A stretch of DNA of 64,000 nt from Rugalucina vietnamica (lineage: Eukaryota; Mollusca; Bivalvia; Lucinida; Lucinidae). Numbering within the stretch: position 1 is the stretch's first letter; each line of letters opens with the position of its first letter. The stretch is taken from NCBI GenBank assembly GCA_964017185.1, contig OZ024870.1, positions 66,588,312 through 66,652,311 of the forward strand, read 5' to 3'. Below are positions 24,101 to 34,780 of the stretch, piece after piece. The notes below the pieces were generated by a model. It was not told the origin of the DNA. It made no database searches and was given only the letters and a program-made list of their open reading frames with translations. The position numbers and the translations under genes are program-made.

Positions 24101-27100
24101 CAACAAGCATCAAATATGAGAAGCAGATATTTATAGCTATATAATAAAAGTGTTATCACACTGATATCGGTGAGTATTGTCCCTTGTTGGGATATCGATG
24201 GACGCTCACAAGCGATATCCCAACACGGGACAATATTCACCGATATCAGTGCAATAACCCTATGATATTATATGAGTCATGTCACACAAACAAACTGTAA
24301 ACATAGGATTACTACTTTTACTATTTGATATCACAGAATATGACCAGGGTAGAGAATTTATTGAGAATGACCTGACCTTCGACAAGAGCACGGATGTAAA
24401 CCTGTTTGAGATCACAATTCGGGTCCTTGGTGGTCTACTTAGTGCTTATGCTCTCACTGGGGACACATTATACAAGCACAAAGCTGTAAGTTGGTAGTTT
24501 CTTTAGGAAAATGTGTCTATGAAATATATATAGGATATTTACTTTTTTGAGGTGAATATCAAATATATTTCATCGAGTGAGTTGAAAACATCAAAATTTT
24601 CACGAGTGCATAGCACGAGTGAAAATTTAGATGTTTTCAAGTCACGAGATGAAATATATTTGGTATTTACCGATAAAAGGTAAATTTTCTTTTTATTCTA
24701 TACAATACACGGGCATTTTCCTATTCACAAAGCAGGCGGTGAAAATGCAAAAACCAAAAATTTTTGAAAACACATATAATTTTGGTACCACATTGTTCCT
24801 AACGTTCTAAATAAGAAAATGAATACCCACACTATGTTTTCGTTCATTAATAACGGAGTTATAGGCATTTGAATTTCTGAAGTGAGGCACATTTAATGAT
24901 GTCAAGTGAATGGAAACGTCAGAAGTAATCCAAACTCTACAGTGAAAATATCGGCTGATATCAATCACTAGTGAAAATATCAATATCAATTCTGCAGAGA
25001 AAATATCACTTTTATCCATTTTTGATATACATTAATTTCACTGCTAAGTATAAAATAAACAGAGATTTTTTACAGCTGTCAAAAGTGAACATTGTCATTG
25101 ATTAATTTGGCTATCTGTTATATTTTTGCTCTAAACAAAGATTATAGCTTCAGGTTAGAATGTGTAGCCACAATTTATATGATGAAAAAATAAGAAAAAA
25201 ATGTTAACCTTATGTGCACCCTATTTTTACTATATGGTGTCCAGTGTAAGGGGTTCACATAGCGGTGTAAGGGGTGTAAATTGCGTAGAGATGTTATCCT
25301 GATATTTGAGCCTCCTCATGGGAAAACCAACAATCTGCATAGGCGAAAACAAAGGCGCAGATCAGCTTCGCAGTAACTGCGAAGCTGATCAGCGCATTTG
25401 TTTTCGCTACTCGGATAGTACAATTCCTCTTCTACTTAAATCCGAAATTTGAAGCTTCTAGCTCTTTTCTATGCTTGTACAAGTCAGTTTGTGTCGGACC
25501 TGTTCGGAAACCACATTGTTGGTTTTCCCACGAGGTGGCTCATTTTACTTTCTTGGGAGTTATTTCATTGGTATTTTATGTCTGAAAGGCATGATTTCCC
25601 CATAAAATTACATTTATAAATGCATTTAGGAGTTTTCGTGAAAAATGATGGAAACAACTACAATGTAATTATCTCATTGTCTTTTTAATACAGAGATTTT
25701 AACTGTTAGACTTAGAAGCATCTGCAGAAAATATTGTGTCCTCATGTGTACAACTGCTTACACATATTTCATTAGATAATGCAATAAAAAGTAAGGAATC
25801 TGATAACCTTTGACTTAAATGTATTTGGGATTAAAAGGGGGAGTCAGAAAGGCCTCTTATATGAGTTAAATTGATTGATATTGAAAGCATTTTGTTATTG
25901 CTTACATACATATTCTTATTCCCCAGAAAGAACTAGGGGACAGACTCCTCCCTTGCTTCAGTAGTGCCTCCCATGTCCCTTATTCTGATGTGAACCTGAA
26001 GACAGGCCAAGCCCATCCCCCACGGTGGGGCCCTGATAGTAGTACGTCGGAGGTCAGCACAATACAGATAGAGTTCAGAGAACTTTCACGGGTCACTGGA
26101 GATGATAAATATGAGGTCAGTTGAAGTGCTGCTCCTTAATTAAACATGTGATATCTTTCTTTCTTAGAGGAATCTTCCTTCTTTTTAGAAAGTCCCTCTT
26201 TTTTGAATTTCAGAATTTACTTAAAAGTCTTATACATTTTGAATTTCAGATCTCGCTACCAAATATCAAGAATTTCCTTCTTTGTTGAATCATGCTACCT
26301 ATTTTGAAAAGGAAATCTTCATATTTGGCTTCCATGATGCATCAAATGTTTACCCTACATTGTTAAGAAAGTATGTCTCACAGGTTACTAACAAAACCCC
26401 TAGGAACCAAACCCCTAGATTAAAACTTTTGCGTGCTCATTTCCGCTCATTAAAAATTGATCATAAATATTGAAATGTGGATTTTTAGGATTTTTAAGAT
26501 CACCAAAGCCAGTCATTTATCCTGCTGATAATGTTAAAATGTCAACCGTTTCAAACATTTTTTTAATTGAATGTAAATTTTGAAAATGTAGTATTGCACT
26601 TTACTTCAATATTACATGGTATATTTCCAACAGAAAGCAGCCCACCAAGTATCCATGCATCTTCACTCCCAGCCAAAGAAGGATGGATTGGTTCCTATAT
26701 TTATCAATGCTCAGACTGGTGCTCTGCGTAGCTCAGCGACAATCAGTGTCGGTGCACGGGGGGATAGTTACTATGAATATCTACTCAAACAATGGCTACA
26801 GACAGATAAGGGAAGCATGATGTAAGTTGACTGTGATATGATAACATGCATATACAACCTACAGTGATGTTTACTACTTTGCATGAGTGTCAGACTACAA
26901 ATTGTGCAGCCCTAAGTTCAAACCCAGCTGAAACCATGTTGTGTCCTTGAACAAAATCCATTACTGTATGTTTGGAAATGTTCATGAGAAGATTTTCACA
27001 ACTATTCGTGAGTTTGCATACATGTGATATCGTCTTTGGCTATTTACTTTAGCTATTACTTTTAATAGCTGGTACCGCATTTTTCTGGTTCGATAACGCA

Positions 27101-30100
27101 GTTGCTCCCCCTTATTCTAACCGTTTCGTTCCCATAGTTTGTAGGTCGTAAAATTTACCCGACTTTTTGCCTAACGCTACGTTCGACGCAAGTGGCATTT
27201 TCATGTGTATGAAATACCCGTTCAATCTGATCTTTCGGAACTATATATGGCGTTTGTTTTAATGTTTTAAACTTAATCATTTGATGTCGCTTTCACCCAA
27301 TTATCGCTGGTCACTAATTTTGGCCCCGAGCTCAAAATCAGAAAATTGTTACGCAGTGTTAAACAACAGACGGACATTATTACAGCAAATTGCACAATGT
27401 CAAAGCGGTTTCGGTAGATTATTGAGAAGCTCCGCCCACGCGTTAGTTAGAATGGGCCAATCAGCACGTGTAGCATAAATTACTGCGATGTTTACGCAAC
27501 ACATTAAAGCGCAAGGTTATCAGTCCTCACGTTTCAGTAACTTTCACATTTTTCCGAGAAAATTGTTTTGATAACTAGGCAATTAACAGGGGCAATTATC
27601 ATGTTGACACGTGTGACATAGTGGTATATTGCGTCTGAAACTTGTGAATATAAGGACCAATCGAACAAAAAAAAAATGGCAAACTTTTTTCAGGGAAAAA
27701 ATCGGAAAAAAATGTTTTTACTGGGACCGATAAAAATGCATAAAAACGAAAGATAAATCGGTCCCACATGTTCAAAATGCCCGATAATCTTTAAAGGACA
27801 ATCATAATTAATTGTCCTATTAAGATTATCGGCAATGTTTTATCCAAGCCCTCCAAATTAAAGACGCATTAATCCTCTTTCTAAAGATGAACTCTGATCA
27901 AATTAGCGGTTTACATTATACACTGTACCTGTAAGACTGACAATTTGTTGCATCATTAATCCCTTCTGGCTTCGCCAATTACCCAATAAAGTGACATGTC
28001 ATCTATTCTCCATTGTCTCCTAAATTACTCCAAGGTATTTATCGGATCAATGATCAATAACATGTACCGTATATTACCGCAAAATTAAAAATGGAACATT
28101 GCCGAAAAATTAGGATAGGCAAATACTGAAATCGGGAGATTTTGGCTCTACTGGGCTCGTCGGGGGGCAATCGGGTTAGGAAGCCAAAAATCGGGCAAAC
28201 TCGACGAGATCGGGAGATATCACATGTATGGAGTTTGTTGTCTCGCAAATTTAATGTTATTGGAAATAAAGAATCTATAGGTCACAAAGACTATGCGAAC
28301 ACTCTATTACAAATTCATCTTGAATTATTTGAAAAATGATAATTTTGTTAAATAAAAGTCACATTAAAATTTCCAAATTTACAGTAATTTTCCGTAGAGA
28401 TATCTCTCCGTAGAACTGAGATGAGATCTTTAAGAGCAGAATGTGGTGGGTTCTTTCCAAAAATTACTGACGCAGGAAAAAAACACAGTACAAACAAATA
28501 ACTAAAAATATGACTCTTAAAACATACTGTGCTGGTACAGCGTATTCATTAGAACATCATCCAAGCACAACATATTATGATTATGGTGTCTTTGTTTTTG
28601 AGGAAAAAATAAGGATAGTGTTTTCATCTGTAGTCTTGAATTTTACCACACTGTGGAAAATGAGTGAATCATAATGACCGGCTCACTCAAATCTTGTGAT
28701 AATGGCAACATTTCATTGTTTGCTACTTCCTATCAAGGTTTGAGAAGGATTACCTAGAAGCAGTTGAAGGCATGAAGAAACATCTGCTGAGAAAATCTGA
28801 GCCGTCTAAACTGACCTACATCGGGGAACTGCTAGGGGGAAGAAATTTCAGTCCAAAAATGGTAAAACGTGTTTGTTGTGATGTTTTACATTCACAGTCA
28901 ACAGCTAAGCTCATTTGAGCCGCGCCGTGTGAAAACGTGATTATTGCCTATGCGAAAACAAAGGCGCAGATCAGCTTCGCAGTAACTGCGAAGCTGATCA
29001 GTGCTTTTGTTTTGGTTACACGGATAGTATATTTCCTCTTCTTCTTATATCCGAAATTTCAAGCTTCTAGCCCGCTTCTGTGACTGTACAGGTCAGTTTG
29101 TGTCAGACCTGGTCGGAAACCCCGAAGACCGGTTTTCTCGCGTCGCGGCTCATTTATCCTAGCAACTTGATTCCTGGACAGGCCTCCATTTTTTTTCACC
29201 ACTAAATGAGCAGCCTCGTGGGAAAACCAACAATGTGGTTTCCGACCAGGTCCGACACAAACCGGCCTGTACAAGCACAGAAAAGAGCAAGAAGCTTGAA
29301 ATTTTGGATTTAAGTAGAAGAGGAATTGTACTATCCGAGTAGCGAAAACAAAGGCACTGATCAGCTTCGCGGCTGATCTGCGTCTTTGTTTTCGCCTATG
29401 CAGATTGTTGGTTTTCCCATGAGGCAGCTCAAATGACAGATGCTCTTCTTCAATCAGAAAAAGAGGATAAATGGTCAAAGAAATATTTTTGTCACCAAAT
29501 GTTTATGAAAGAAATATGCCGGACAGGAGGATCGCTCACAGGTCTGCTTGAAATGGCTAGTTCCGCAATTTGTGAACATAAACTGCCGCAAAAATGTGCA
29601 TGGCAACAAAATGGTGAAATAAAATAAGTTGGGTAATAGTATTAAACCTGAAACACTTATTTTTACGCCCTAGATCTATATTGGTTGACTGCATTCTAAG
29701 TTTTGATTGGTGGTAGTTAGTGTAAGGCTCATTAGAATCACCTAAAGGAATTTCATGGAAAAATGGAATAAAATCACACCTGAAGCCCCAAAAATGAAAA
29801 TGGACTCACCCAAATGATAATGATGGGTGAATCCATTTGTCATTCATGGATTAATGTTGCAGGATCACCTGGTGTGTTTCCTGGGTGGAACCCTGGCCCT
29901 GGGATATCTCAACGGTATGCCTGAGGACCACCTTGAGTTGGGGAAAGAGCTGACGAGGACATGCTATGAGATGTACGACAGAATGCCAACCAAACTCAGC
30001 CCGGAGATTGTGTTCTTTAATCAGGCTGAAGGAGCCGCTGAAGATCTGATTGTGAAAGTAGGTGTCAGCAATGAGTATTTTGACTTGGGTTTCTTGTGTA

Positions 30101-30867
30101 GTAGACATTTATATTTTTACAGGAAACATGTGCTTTGAATTTTTCACCCAATCTGACATGAAAACAGTCTGTACAGTAGTAAATAATGGCTTTAAACTTG
30201 AATTATAGTAATTATAACACAAGGGACTGTACTACATGTTCAATCCAAGTTGATAATTGCTATTGAAATATGATACCAAATGAGATCTGTACTGTTTGCG
30301 AAGACCTAACTTAATTAAAAGTTTTGATAACCTCAGAAGTTTGCTGTAATCCACATTGTTGTGTAACAAAAAATGATGAATGAGAAAGATTTGGCCTATG
30401 CCTTCATAAAAAAAATATGTCCGGACATGACAGAATTTTTTATTCCACTTGGGCATTACCCATTTTAAATCATTAAAAAAAACTGTGTTGTGCATCAGAT
30501 CTGTTCTTATGAACACATTTATTTATCCTTTCAGCCTGCCGATGCTCACAACTTGTTACGACCGGAAACAGTCGAGAGTATATTCTACTTATACAGAATA
30601 ACGGGAAACAAAATGTACCGTGAGTGGGGGTGGAAAATATTTCAAGCATTCCAAAAATATACAAAAATAGAAGGCCTAGGGTACTCTTCTATAACGAATG
30701 TGAAAAACGCTGGACGGCCAGGGTATAGAGACAAGCTGGAGAGTTTCTTTTTAGCGGAGACTTTGAAATATTTATATTTATTATTTAGTGATGATAAAGA
30801 TTTATTGCCTTTAGACAAGTGGGTGTTTAACACCGAAGCTCATCCATTACCTGTTAGGTCATTGTGA
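14333..30867 (+). CDS. MAN1B1: Endoplasmic reticulum mannosyl-oligosaccharide 1,2-alpha-mannosidase (GH47), 11 exons
   Basis: Trims alpha-1,2-mannose (mainly Man9 to Man8B) from N-glycans in the ER/early Golgi and marks misfolded glycoproteins for ERAD. Exons: 14333-14434, 17105-17356, 19644-19811, 21887-21935, 23113-23304, 24337-24485, 25927-26115, 26634-26821, 28738-28861, 29863-30057, 30535-30867. All junctions are GT-AG and phases agree, giving 646 residues (human about 699). Type II topology: short cytosolic tail with [14 protein letters not shown], then a membrane segment at about 45-62. A variable stem follows to about 195, then the catalytic domain. Expected catalytic residues are present: Glu279 (DVNLFE), Asp411 (GDSYYEYLL), Glu547 (RPETVES), and the calcium-binding Thr636 (FNTEAHP). 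The start is the first ATG after an in-frame stop at 14291. The ATG at 17107 is in the wrong frame and lies in exon 2. No obvious AATAAA follows the stop. Confidence 0.95.
14811..16232. repeat. 18-bp perfect inverted repeats bounding part of MAN1B1 intron 1
   Basis: CACTTCCGGGTGGCAAAA at 14811-14828 is matched by its exact reverse complement at 16215-16232. The 1.4 kb between them has no coding region and includes poly-A (about 15150-15188), a short (CT)n run near 15211-15228 and a T/A-rich tract near 15895-15922. It may be a non-autonomous transposon, but no target duplication is clear. Confidence 0.5.
16233..17104. other. Intron 1 remainder, no gene seen
   Basis: A/T-rich intron sequence with an imperfect palindrome of TATAAATTTATAGA motifs near 16310-16390. 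It ends at the exon 2 acceptor TTATAG. Confidence 0.4.
17438..17614 (+). mobile_element. MITE family A, degenerate copy
   Basis: Recognisable by CATGAGAAAACT, GTCCGACACAAACC, GTAGCGAAAACAAAG, and the end GTTTTCGCATATGCAAACTG. Internal deletions and a decayed stem show an old copy. Confidence 0.7.
18374..18417 (+). repeat. 44-bp direct repeat, left of a MITE
   Basis: AATTATAATTATTTCACATG and the next 24 bases are identical to 18653-18696. The two copies exactly bracket a family A MITE. Confidence 0.95.
18418..18652 (+). mobile_element. MITE family A, intact copy (reference description)
   Basis: A 235-bp element. Family layout in plus orientation: inverted end GAGCCGCCTCGTGGG or the variant GAGCCTCGACGCGAG, then AAAACC..., then GGTCCGACACAAACCGGCCT, then AAGCTTGAAATTTCGGATTT. 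Next come TACTATCCGAGTAGCGAAAA and a central hairpin, with the right end TTGTTGGTTTTCCCATGAGG CGGCTC. In this copy the stem is CTTCGCGG / CCGCGAAG. No coding capacity. It is flanked by 44-bp direct repeats instead of the usual 4 bp. Confidence 0.95.
18653..18696 (+). repeat. 44-bp direct repeat, right of a MITE
   Basis: Exact second copy of 18374-18417. Confidence 0.95.
19098..19354 (+). mobile_element. tRNA-derived SINE, family 1
   Basis: The head GCGGCTCCCGTGACCGAGCG has an A-box-like GACCGAGCGGTTAAG and a B-box-like GGTTTCGAGCC near 19172. The body (GTGAGACAAGCCAAGTTTCC ... GAAAGGGACGTGAAACTG) runs into an A-rich tail at 19330-19354. A reverse copy is at 39277-39537. Confidence 0.85.
19376..19609 (-). 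mobile_element. MITE family A, 34 bp before MAN1B1 exon 3
   Basis: Full-length, flanked by AAAT on both sides (19372-19375 and 19610-19613). Stem CTTCGCGG / CCGCGAAG. Its end leaves only 34 bp for the branch site and polypyrimidine tract of the exon 3 acceptor. Confidence 0.95.
19819..19999 (-). mobile_element. MITE family A, 7 bp after the exon 3 donor side
   Basis: Degenerate copy beginning GAGCTATGTCATGAGAAAAC seven bases past the last base of exon 3, so it almost overlaps the donor GTAAGTT. The stem is shortened (CAGCTTTGCTGCTGATC). Flanks AGTT and AATT do not match. Confidence 0.8.
20245..21760 (+). mobile_element. GCTCACCTGAG-bounded element with three 455-bp tandem units
   Basis: The left end AGCTCACCTGAGCCGTCAGG and right end CTCAGGTGAGC (about 21733) are inverted. 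Between them are a (CCGTCGT)n-like run near 20298-20337 and three units of 455 bp. The anchor TGGCCGCCATGCC recurs at 20461, 20916 and 21371. Each unit repeats GGTAAAAACCC(T/A)TCAAAAATC and CTTGACC(T/A). The open frames inside are repeat translations, not genes. A single-unit fragment is at 40249-40420. Confidence 0.88.
21960..22150 (+). mobile_element. tRNA-related SINE, family 3
   Basis: B-box-like GATTTGATCCC near 22020, then CCGGGTCATACCAAAGAC and GCTTGGTGCTCAGT, and GCCTGTCATG. The same order occurs at 44180-44340. Confidence 0.65.
22160..23112. other. MAN1B1 intron 4, no further element identified
   Basis: AT-rich intron sequence. Short frames (22171-22395, 22871-23131) show no recognisable protein; the second runs into exon 5 but in the wrong frame. 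Confidence 0.4.
23389..23619 (-). mobile_element. MITE family A, degenerate copy
   Basis: Has ATGAGACAACTGGATTTTTGC at the left, a stem like GCAGTAACTGTACAGCTGATC, and a decayed right end (AACCCAGAAGAAAATATTTG). No clean target duplication. Confidence 0.7.
23651..24149. mobile_element. Element with 24-bp perfect inverted ends
   Basis: TTTTATTATATAGCTATAAA TATC at 23651-23674 is the exact reverse complement of 24126-24149. The 450 bp between has no convincing gene; the 127-residue minus-strand frame there is unrecognised. It lies in MAN1B1 intron 5. Confidence 0.7.
24152..24259. repeat. Palindrome with GATATCGGTGA arms
   Basis: GTTATCACACTGATATCGGT ... TTGGGATATCG pairs with CGATATCCCAACACGGGACA ... 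ACCGATATCAGTGCAATAAC. The loop is about 15 bp. It sits directly beside the previous element. Confidence 0.85.
24517..24708. mobile_element. Palindromic MITE (family B), second copy
   Basis: ATATTTCATCGAGTGAGTTG pairs with CAAGTCACGAGATGAAATAT. The apex is CGAGTGCATAGCACGAG. It resembles 8361-8550 in arm order and ends. Confidence 0.8.
25318..25541 (-). mobile_element. MITE family A, intact
   Basis: Flanked by ATTT (25314-25317, 25542-25545). Stem CTTCGCAG / CTGCGAAG. Between MAN1B1 exons 6 and 7. Confidence 0.95.
26830..28737. other. MAN1B1 intron 8, no gene seen
   Basis: About 1.9 kb. A weak SINE-like trace (GTTCAAACCCAGCTGAAACC near 26920) and a short inverted repeat (CCGATAATCTTTAAAGGACA with AGGACAAT... 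AAGATTATCGG, 27780-27832) are visible. Short frames are not recognised. Confidence 0.4.
28917..29151 (-). mobile_element. MITE family A, 55 bp after MAN1B1 exon 9
   Basis: Flanked by ATTT (28913-28916, 29152-29155). Stem CTTCGCAG / CTGCGAAG. The next copy, in opposite orientation, begins 56 bp downstream. Confidence 0.95.
29208..29430 (+). mobile_element. MITE family A, one stem arm deleted
   Basis: Flanked by AAAT (29204-29207, 29431-29434). The stem reads GATCAGCTTCGCGGCTGATC, so half of the hairpin is lost. Confidence 0.95.
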
Positions 30868-31280
30868 AAAGAAAATGAAGTCACATGGCAGGATCATGTG
30901 AAAAGGGATCAAAATATGGGAGTCTCAACTTAATCAAAAGGAGAAATAGTTAATAACTACTCCATGACCAAAAAATGGGGTGGTTTATCACGCTAGATTT
31001 AGTAAACTTATGAAATGGTAAGGTTCTATCGAGCCATTTCATCATTTTATGGTCTGTACACGATAAACCTGTTTATTTTTTATCATTGGGTCGTTATTTA
31101 CTTTATAATGCAACGAAACTCGTCGGAATTTCGCAAAAAAGCTCACCGGTAATGAGGAGATACCCTTTCTGCCGTCTTGTTTATTTAGTCAACAGCTCCG
31201 TAATCTCTCTACAAAAGGACTCCACAGGACTCATTAAAATTTGCCACCATGGAACTACATTTTGATGATAATTTATATTT

Positions 31281-31333
31281 GAGCCGCCTCGTGGGAAACC
31301 AACAATGTGGCTTCCGTACAGGTCCGACACAAA
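31281..31333 (+). mobile_element. MITE family A, left-end fragment
   Basis: GAGCCGCCTCGTGGGAAACC to GGTCCGACACAAA. It is cut off where the palindrome of family C begins. Confidence 0.85.
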
Positions 31334-31346
31334 GATAAACGGGCTG

Positions 31347-31624
31347 CATTACGAAAACATGCCCATGTGATATACAGAGATATTTTAAAGCTGTAAAAAA
31401 AATGAAAATTTTCAGTGGAAATTTTTGGATATTTTTCTTATTTTTGCTCAAAACATAGATTGTGGGTACTCGTTAGAACTGCCTCGGCGAGGCGGTTCTA
31501 ACGTGTACCCACGATCTGTGTTTTGAGCAAAAATTAGAAAAATATCACAAAAAATGTACTGAAAAATTTCAATTTTTACAACTTAAGAACAATCTATATA
31601 TTGCATGGTCAAGTTTTCGTAATG
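31347..31624. mobile_element. Palindromic MITE (family C) with direct repeats
   Basis: Ends CATTACGAAAACATGCCCAT and, at the right, GTCAAGTTTTCGTAATG. The centre is a hairpin: GGGTACTCGTTAGAACTGCC TCGG opposite GAGGCGGTTCTAACGTGTAC. It is flanked by GATAAACGGGCTG on both sides (31334-31346 and 31624-31636). Other copies or parts lie near 36926, 37205, 41218, 46790, 47776 and 52667. Confidence 0.85.
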
Positions 31625-31704
31625 ATAAACGGGCTGTTTATGAAATCCCATTATTAGGCCAATATGTATATAAAGAACTGTAGAATGTCAGTTAGTTTAT
31701 ATAT

Positions 31705-31938
31705 GCGCCACCTCGTGGGAAAACCAACAGTGTGGTTTCCGAACAGGTCCGGCACAAACCGACCTGTACAAACACAGAAAAGAGCTAGAAGCTTGAAATT
31801 TCGGATTTAAGAAGAAGAGGAATTGTACTATCCGAGTAGCGAAAACAAAGGCGCTGATCAGCGTCGCGGTTACCGTGAAGCTGATCTGTGTCTTTGTTTT
31901 CGCCTATGCAGATTGTTGGTTTTCCCATGTGGCGGCTC
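31705..31938 (+). mobile_element. MITE family A, intact
   Basis: Flanked by ATAT (31701-31704, 31939-31942). Stem CGTCGCGG / CCGTGAAG, with mismatches. Confidence 0.95.
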
Positions 31939-31942
31939 ATAT

Positions 31943-32600
31943 ATTTGGCTTCTCAACCAAAAGATTCATGCCTACTTGCTCAGCAAATGAGCGGGATTTA
32001 ACTTCTATATCTTTTCTTGTTCTGTCAACTTATCCAGAGCACACAAATTGCTGTTATCCAAGAAATATTAATTTTGTCTAAACAGCAACAAGAAATGGAC
32101 TTTTATAACCAAGTCTAAATTGGTTTTATTATACCGGGCACAAAGGTTATAAAACTTTATTCATGTTCAGCTGAGACAAAATTTTATCCAGCTCATAAAT
32201 GTGAAAATGCAAACAGTTGTTGGCATTTTAACATTTTTAAGCAAGATAAATTGTGCGTTTTGGTGATTTAGACAAAAAATTTCAATTTATTTGGGCTATT
32301 TTGTCATTTATGAGCATTTTAAATTTTATGCTCAGTTGAGTTGAGCATGAAAAAAGTTACATAACCTCAGGCCTGGGTCTACTGAATTATGATTTGCATA
32401 AGAAAATCTGTTTTCTTTGCATTTTTAAAAATACAAAGACTGATCAATGCATTTATTTTCTTGGTACATGTAGGACTAACCTATGAGGTTAACCAGTACT
32501 TGGTGATGATCATCTTTGTTACTCTCTTAGTTATCTGAGTTGTAATGAGCAAATGACTGTGATCATGATGAACGTAGTTCAACATACAATGTATTATATA
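31943..32600. other. Intergenic, no gene seen
   Basis: AT-rich. A pair of TTGAGCATGAA / TTATGCTCAGTT motifs near 32165 and 32330 hints at a small inverted repeat around 32130-32370. No coding region. Confidence 0.35.
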
Positions 32601-32602
32601 TA

Positions 32603-34392
32603 CGAGGTCAGTCCCAGTAATACGTAAATAACGGCTGTTAAAGGCAGAAGGGACTATTATTTAAAGAACTGATTTAATGTATATCCTAAGCAACCATTTA
32701 TCAACAATTCTGACAAATTTTATCAGCATACCTTTCATTATAGTAAAACTACAAACACTTTTGAACGGTTCTGTAAGTGCGACCGGCGCAGCTAGAAACG
32801 TACTTAACGTAACGTCAACGTCAACAATTAATGTTCTTTTTCAAAATATTCACCGTCAAGTTTTACGCATTTCTCGTGTCTTCTCACCCACTTGTCGAAA
32901 ACAGTCTGGTACCACGTCTAGGGAAGTGTTCTTATGAATGCCAAGCTGCCATGTTGAGTTCCGTGGCATCAGAAAATCTGCCACGTAAATGCGATTTCAA
33001 CAACAGGAAAAAGGCGAAATCCAGAGGGGCTAGGTCGGGCGAATAAGGGGGGTGCACAATCTTCCTAAAGCCAAGTACGTCAATCTCAAGCTGCGTCTGC
33101 TGGGCTGTATGGCTAGGGGCATTATCTTGGTGCAATATAAGATTTTCAACATTGTCGTAGAGCTCGGGGCGCTTCTTCCATAGGGCGTTCATTAGGTCCC
33201 GGCGAATCACCTGAAAATAGAGAAACAAACGAATGTGTTAAATAACAAATCATATAAAAAAGCTTTCATTGTTGTGCTAGCAAAATAAATAAATAAATAA
33301 GCAGATAAATAAATAATTCACATACATGTACCTTCGAATAGTAAGCAGAGTTCACTGTCTATCCCCTTGATACCACGTGCGTCAGGAGCATCCTGTGCCT
33401 GTCCATGAACATCATGTACATTATCTTTCCCATTGATTTCGTCACCTTCGCCTTCTTTGGGGGTGGGGTTCCGGGTGTTTTCCAAACACTTGATTCCCGC
33501 TTTTCCTCTGGTTCATAGTAATGAAGCCATGTTTCGTCGGTCGTAACAATTCGATCCAGAAAATTTCGTTTTCTTCGGGCTTGTGCTAAGAATGCACGTG
33601 ATGCTTCCAACCGCTTCACCTTTTCCTCGGCAGTAAGCAGTTTCTGAATCCAACGGGCGCTCACCCTAGACATTGAAAAATCGTCACTAGATTTTCCACA
33701 ACCGATGACATCTGTGACTTCTGGAACTGTATGTCGTCTGTCTTTGTTGATGATCCTTTGGACGTCTTTGACAATGCATTCATCTTTTCCTTTCGGTCTG
33801 CCTCCCGAGTTTCTTTCTGGGGATCTGCGCTTAAACCATCAGAATATCGGAGATGCCACTTATATACCAATGCTCTGAAAACGTTCTTGTGCCGTTCGGT
33901 AGACTGCATCTTTTTCTGCGTTTCAACTGGTGTCAAGCCAAGATCAACACAAAATCGAATCACTCTTCTGTGCGCCGCGATTTCTTCCGACGTTGCCATT
34001 TTTCTTAAATTCAAATACGGGTTTACATGCAATGTTATGCACCTTTTCGATATAAACGACGTCAGTTGTTTGAAACTTCGTTTGGCGACGTTGGAACAAG
34101 TGACGTCGACGTCAGTATAAAGTTTTAGTGGAAAAAAATATTCCAAAATTAGGAAATATGCCAAATCTTTCATAATAACATAAAATTCATGATGCAATTT
34201 GTTTGCTGCGCCAGTACCCCACACCCTGTGTTAAATAGACAGCCATGTTGTTTTGATTATAAATAAACCTACTAAACTTATTGCATAAACGTCCTGAGAG
34301 ATGTTTCTAATACTGTGAAAAGTTTCAGTGATCTAGTACGTCCGGTTTGTATTGATAATGAGCATGTCTACGTATTTCTGGGTCAGGCCCCT
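32603..34392 (-). mobile_element. Mariner-family DNA transposon, decayed
   Basis: Bounded by TA dinucleotides (32601-32602, 34393-34394) and inverted ends CGAGGTCAGTCCCAGTAATA / AGGGGCCTGACCCAGAAATA that continue into ACGTA. Tc1/mariner elements duplicate TA on insertion. About 1790 bp, carrying one minus-strand transposase pseudogene. Confidence 0.92.
32932..33999 (-). pseudogene. Mariner transposase pseudogene with an intron-like gap
   Basis: Starts at MATSEEIAAHRR (33999). DNA-binding segments follow (LVYKWHLRYSDG), then the catalytic region VTTDETWLHYYEPE, then ILHQDNAPSHTAQQ and HPPYSPDLAPLDF. The spacing fits a mariner DD34D core. Breaks: a frameshift near 33770, an in-frame TAG near 33361, and a 121-bp segment (33211-33331) that interrupts the frame between NSAYYSK and VIRRDLM. 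That segment begins GTACATG and ends TTTTCAG on the coding strand, like an intron. Not functional as it stands. Confidence 0.88.
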
Positions 34393-34394
34393 TA

Positions 34395-34780
34395 CCGTAA
34401 TCGTTCTACTTAGTGCACAGTGGGCTTATCTTTTCAAAATAACTTGAAGTTAAGGTAACAAAATATCATTCTAATTAGTGCACACTGCAAAAAAAAAAAA
34501 CAACATACAAACTCTTGAAATAATCATGTCAATACCATCAGTGATGATGTCGTCTTAGCGTTCCAGTCGTTGCAAAATTGAGTTTAACCATTTAAAGTTA
34601 AGTTTAAAAACGGCCAATATGGCAATACTGTGAAAAATTGGTAGAAGATACCAATATGCTAGTCGAGCAGTGTGCGCATATGCACATGTTTTTTTTTGTT
34701 TTTTTTGTTTGTTTTTTTTTTTAAATGACCAGGGTGTGCGCTTATTGTAGCATGTGAGCTAATTAGAACGAATTTGGTAG
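34395..34780. repeat. Non-coding repeat family E
   Basis: GTAATCGTTCTACTTAGTGC, CAAAATAACTTGAAGTTAAG and later GTGCGCTTATTGTAGCATGT recur in related form at 54838-55030 and 62467-62660. The mariner right end lies at its edge. A T-rich tract is at 34689-34722. Confidence 0.5.

Noticed and set aside
33731-34120. Plus-strand 129-residue frame
   Set aside because: It is the antisense of the mariner transposase, which has clear motifs on the minus strand.
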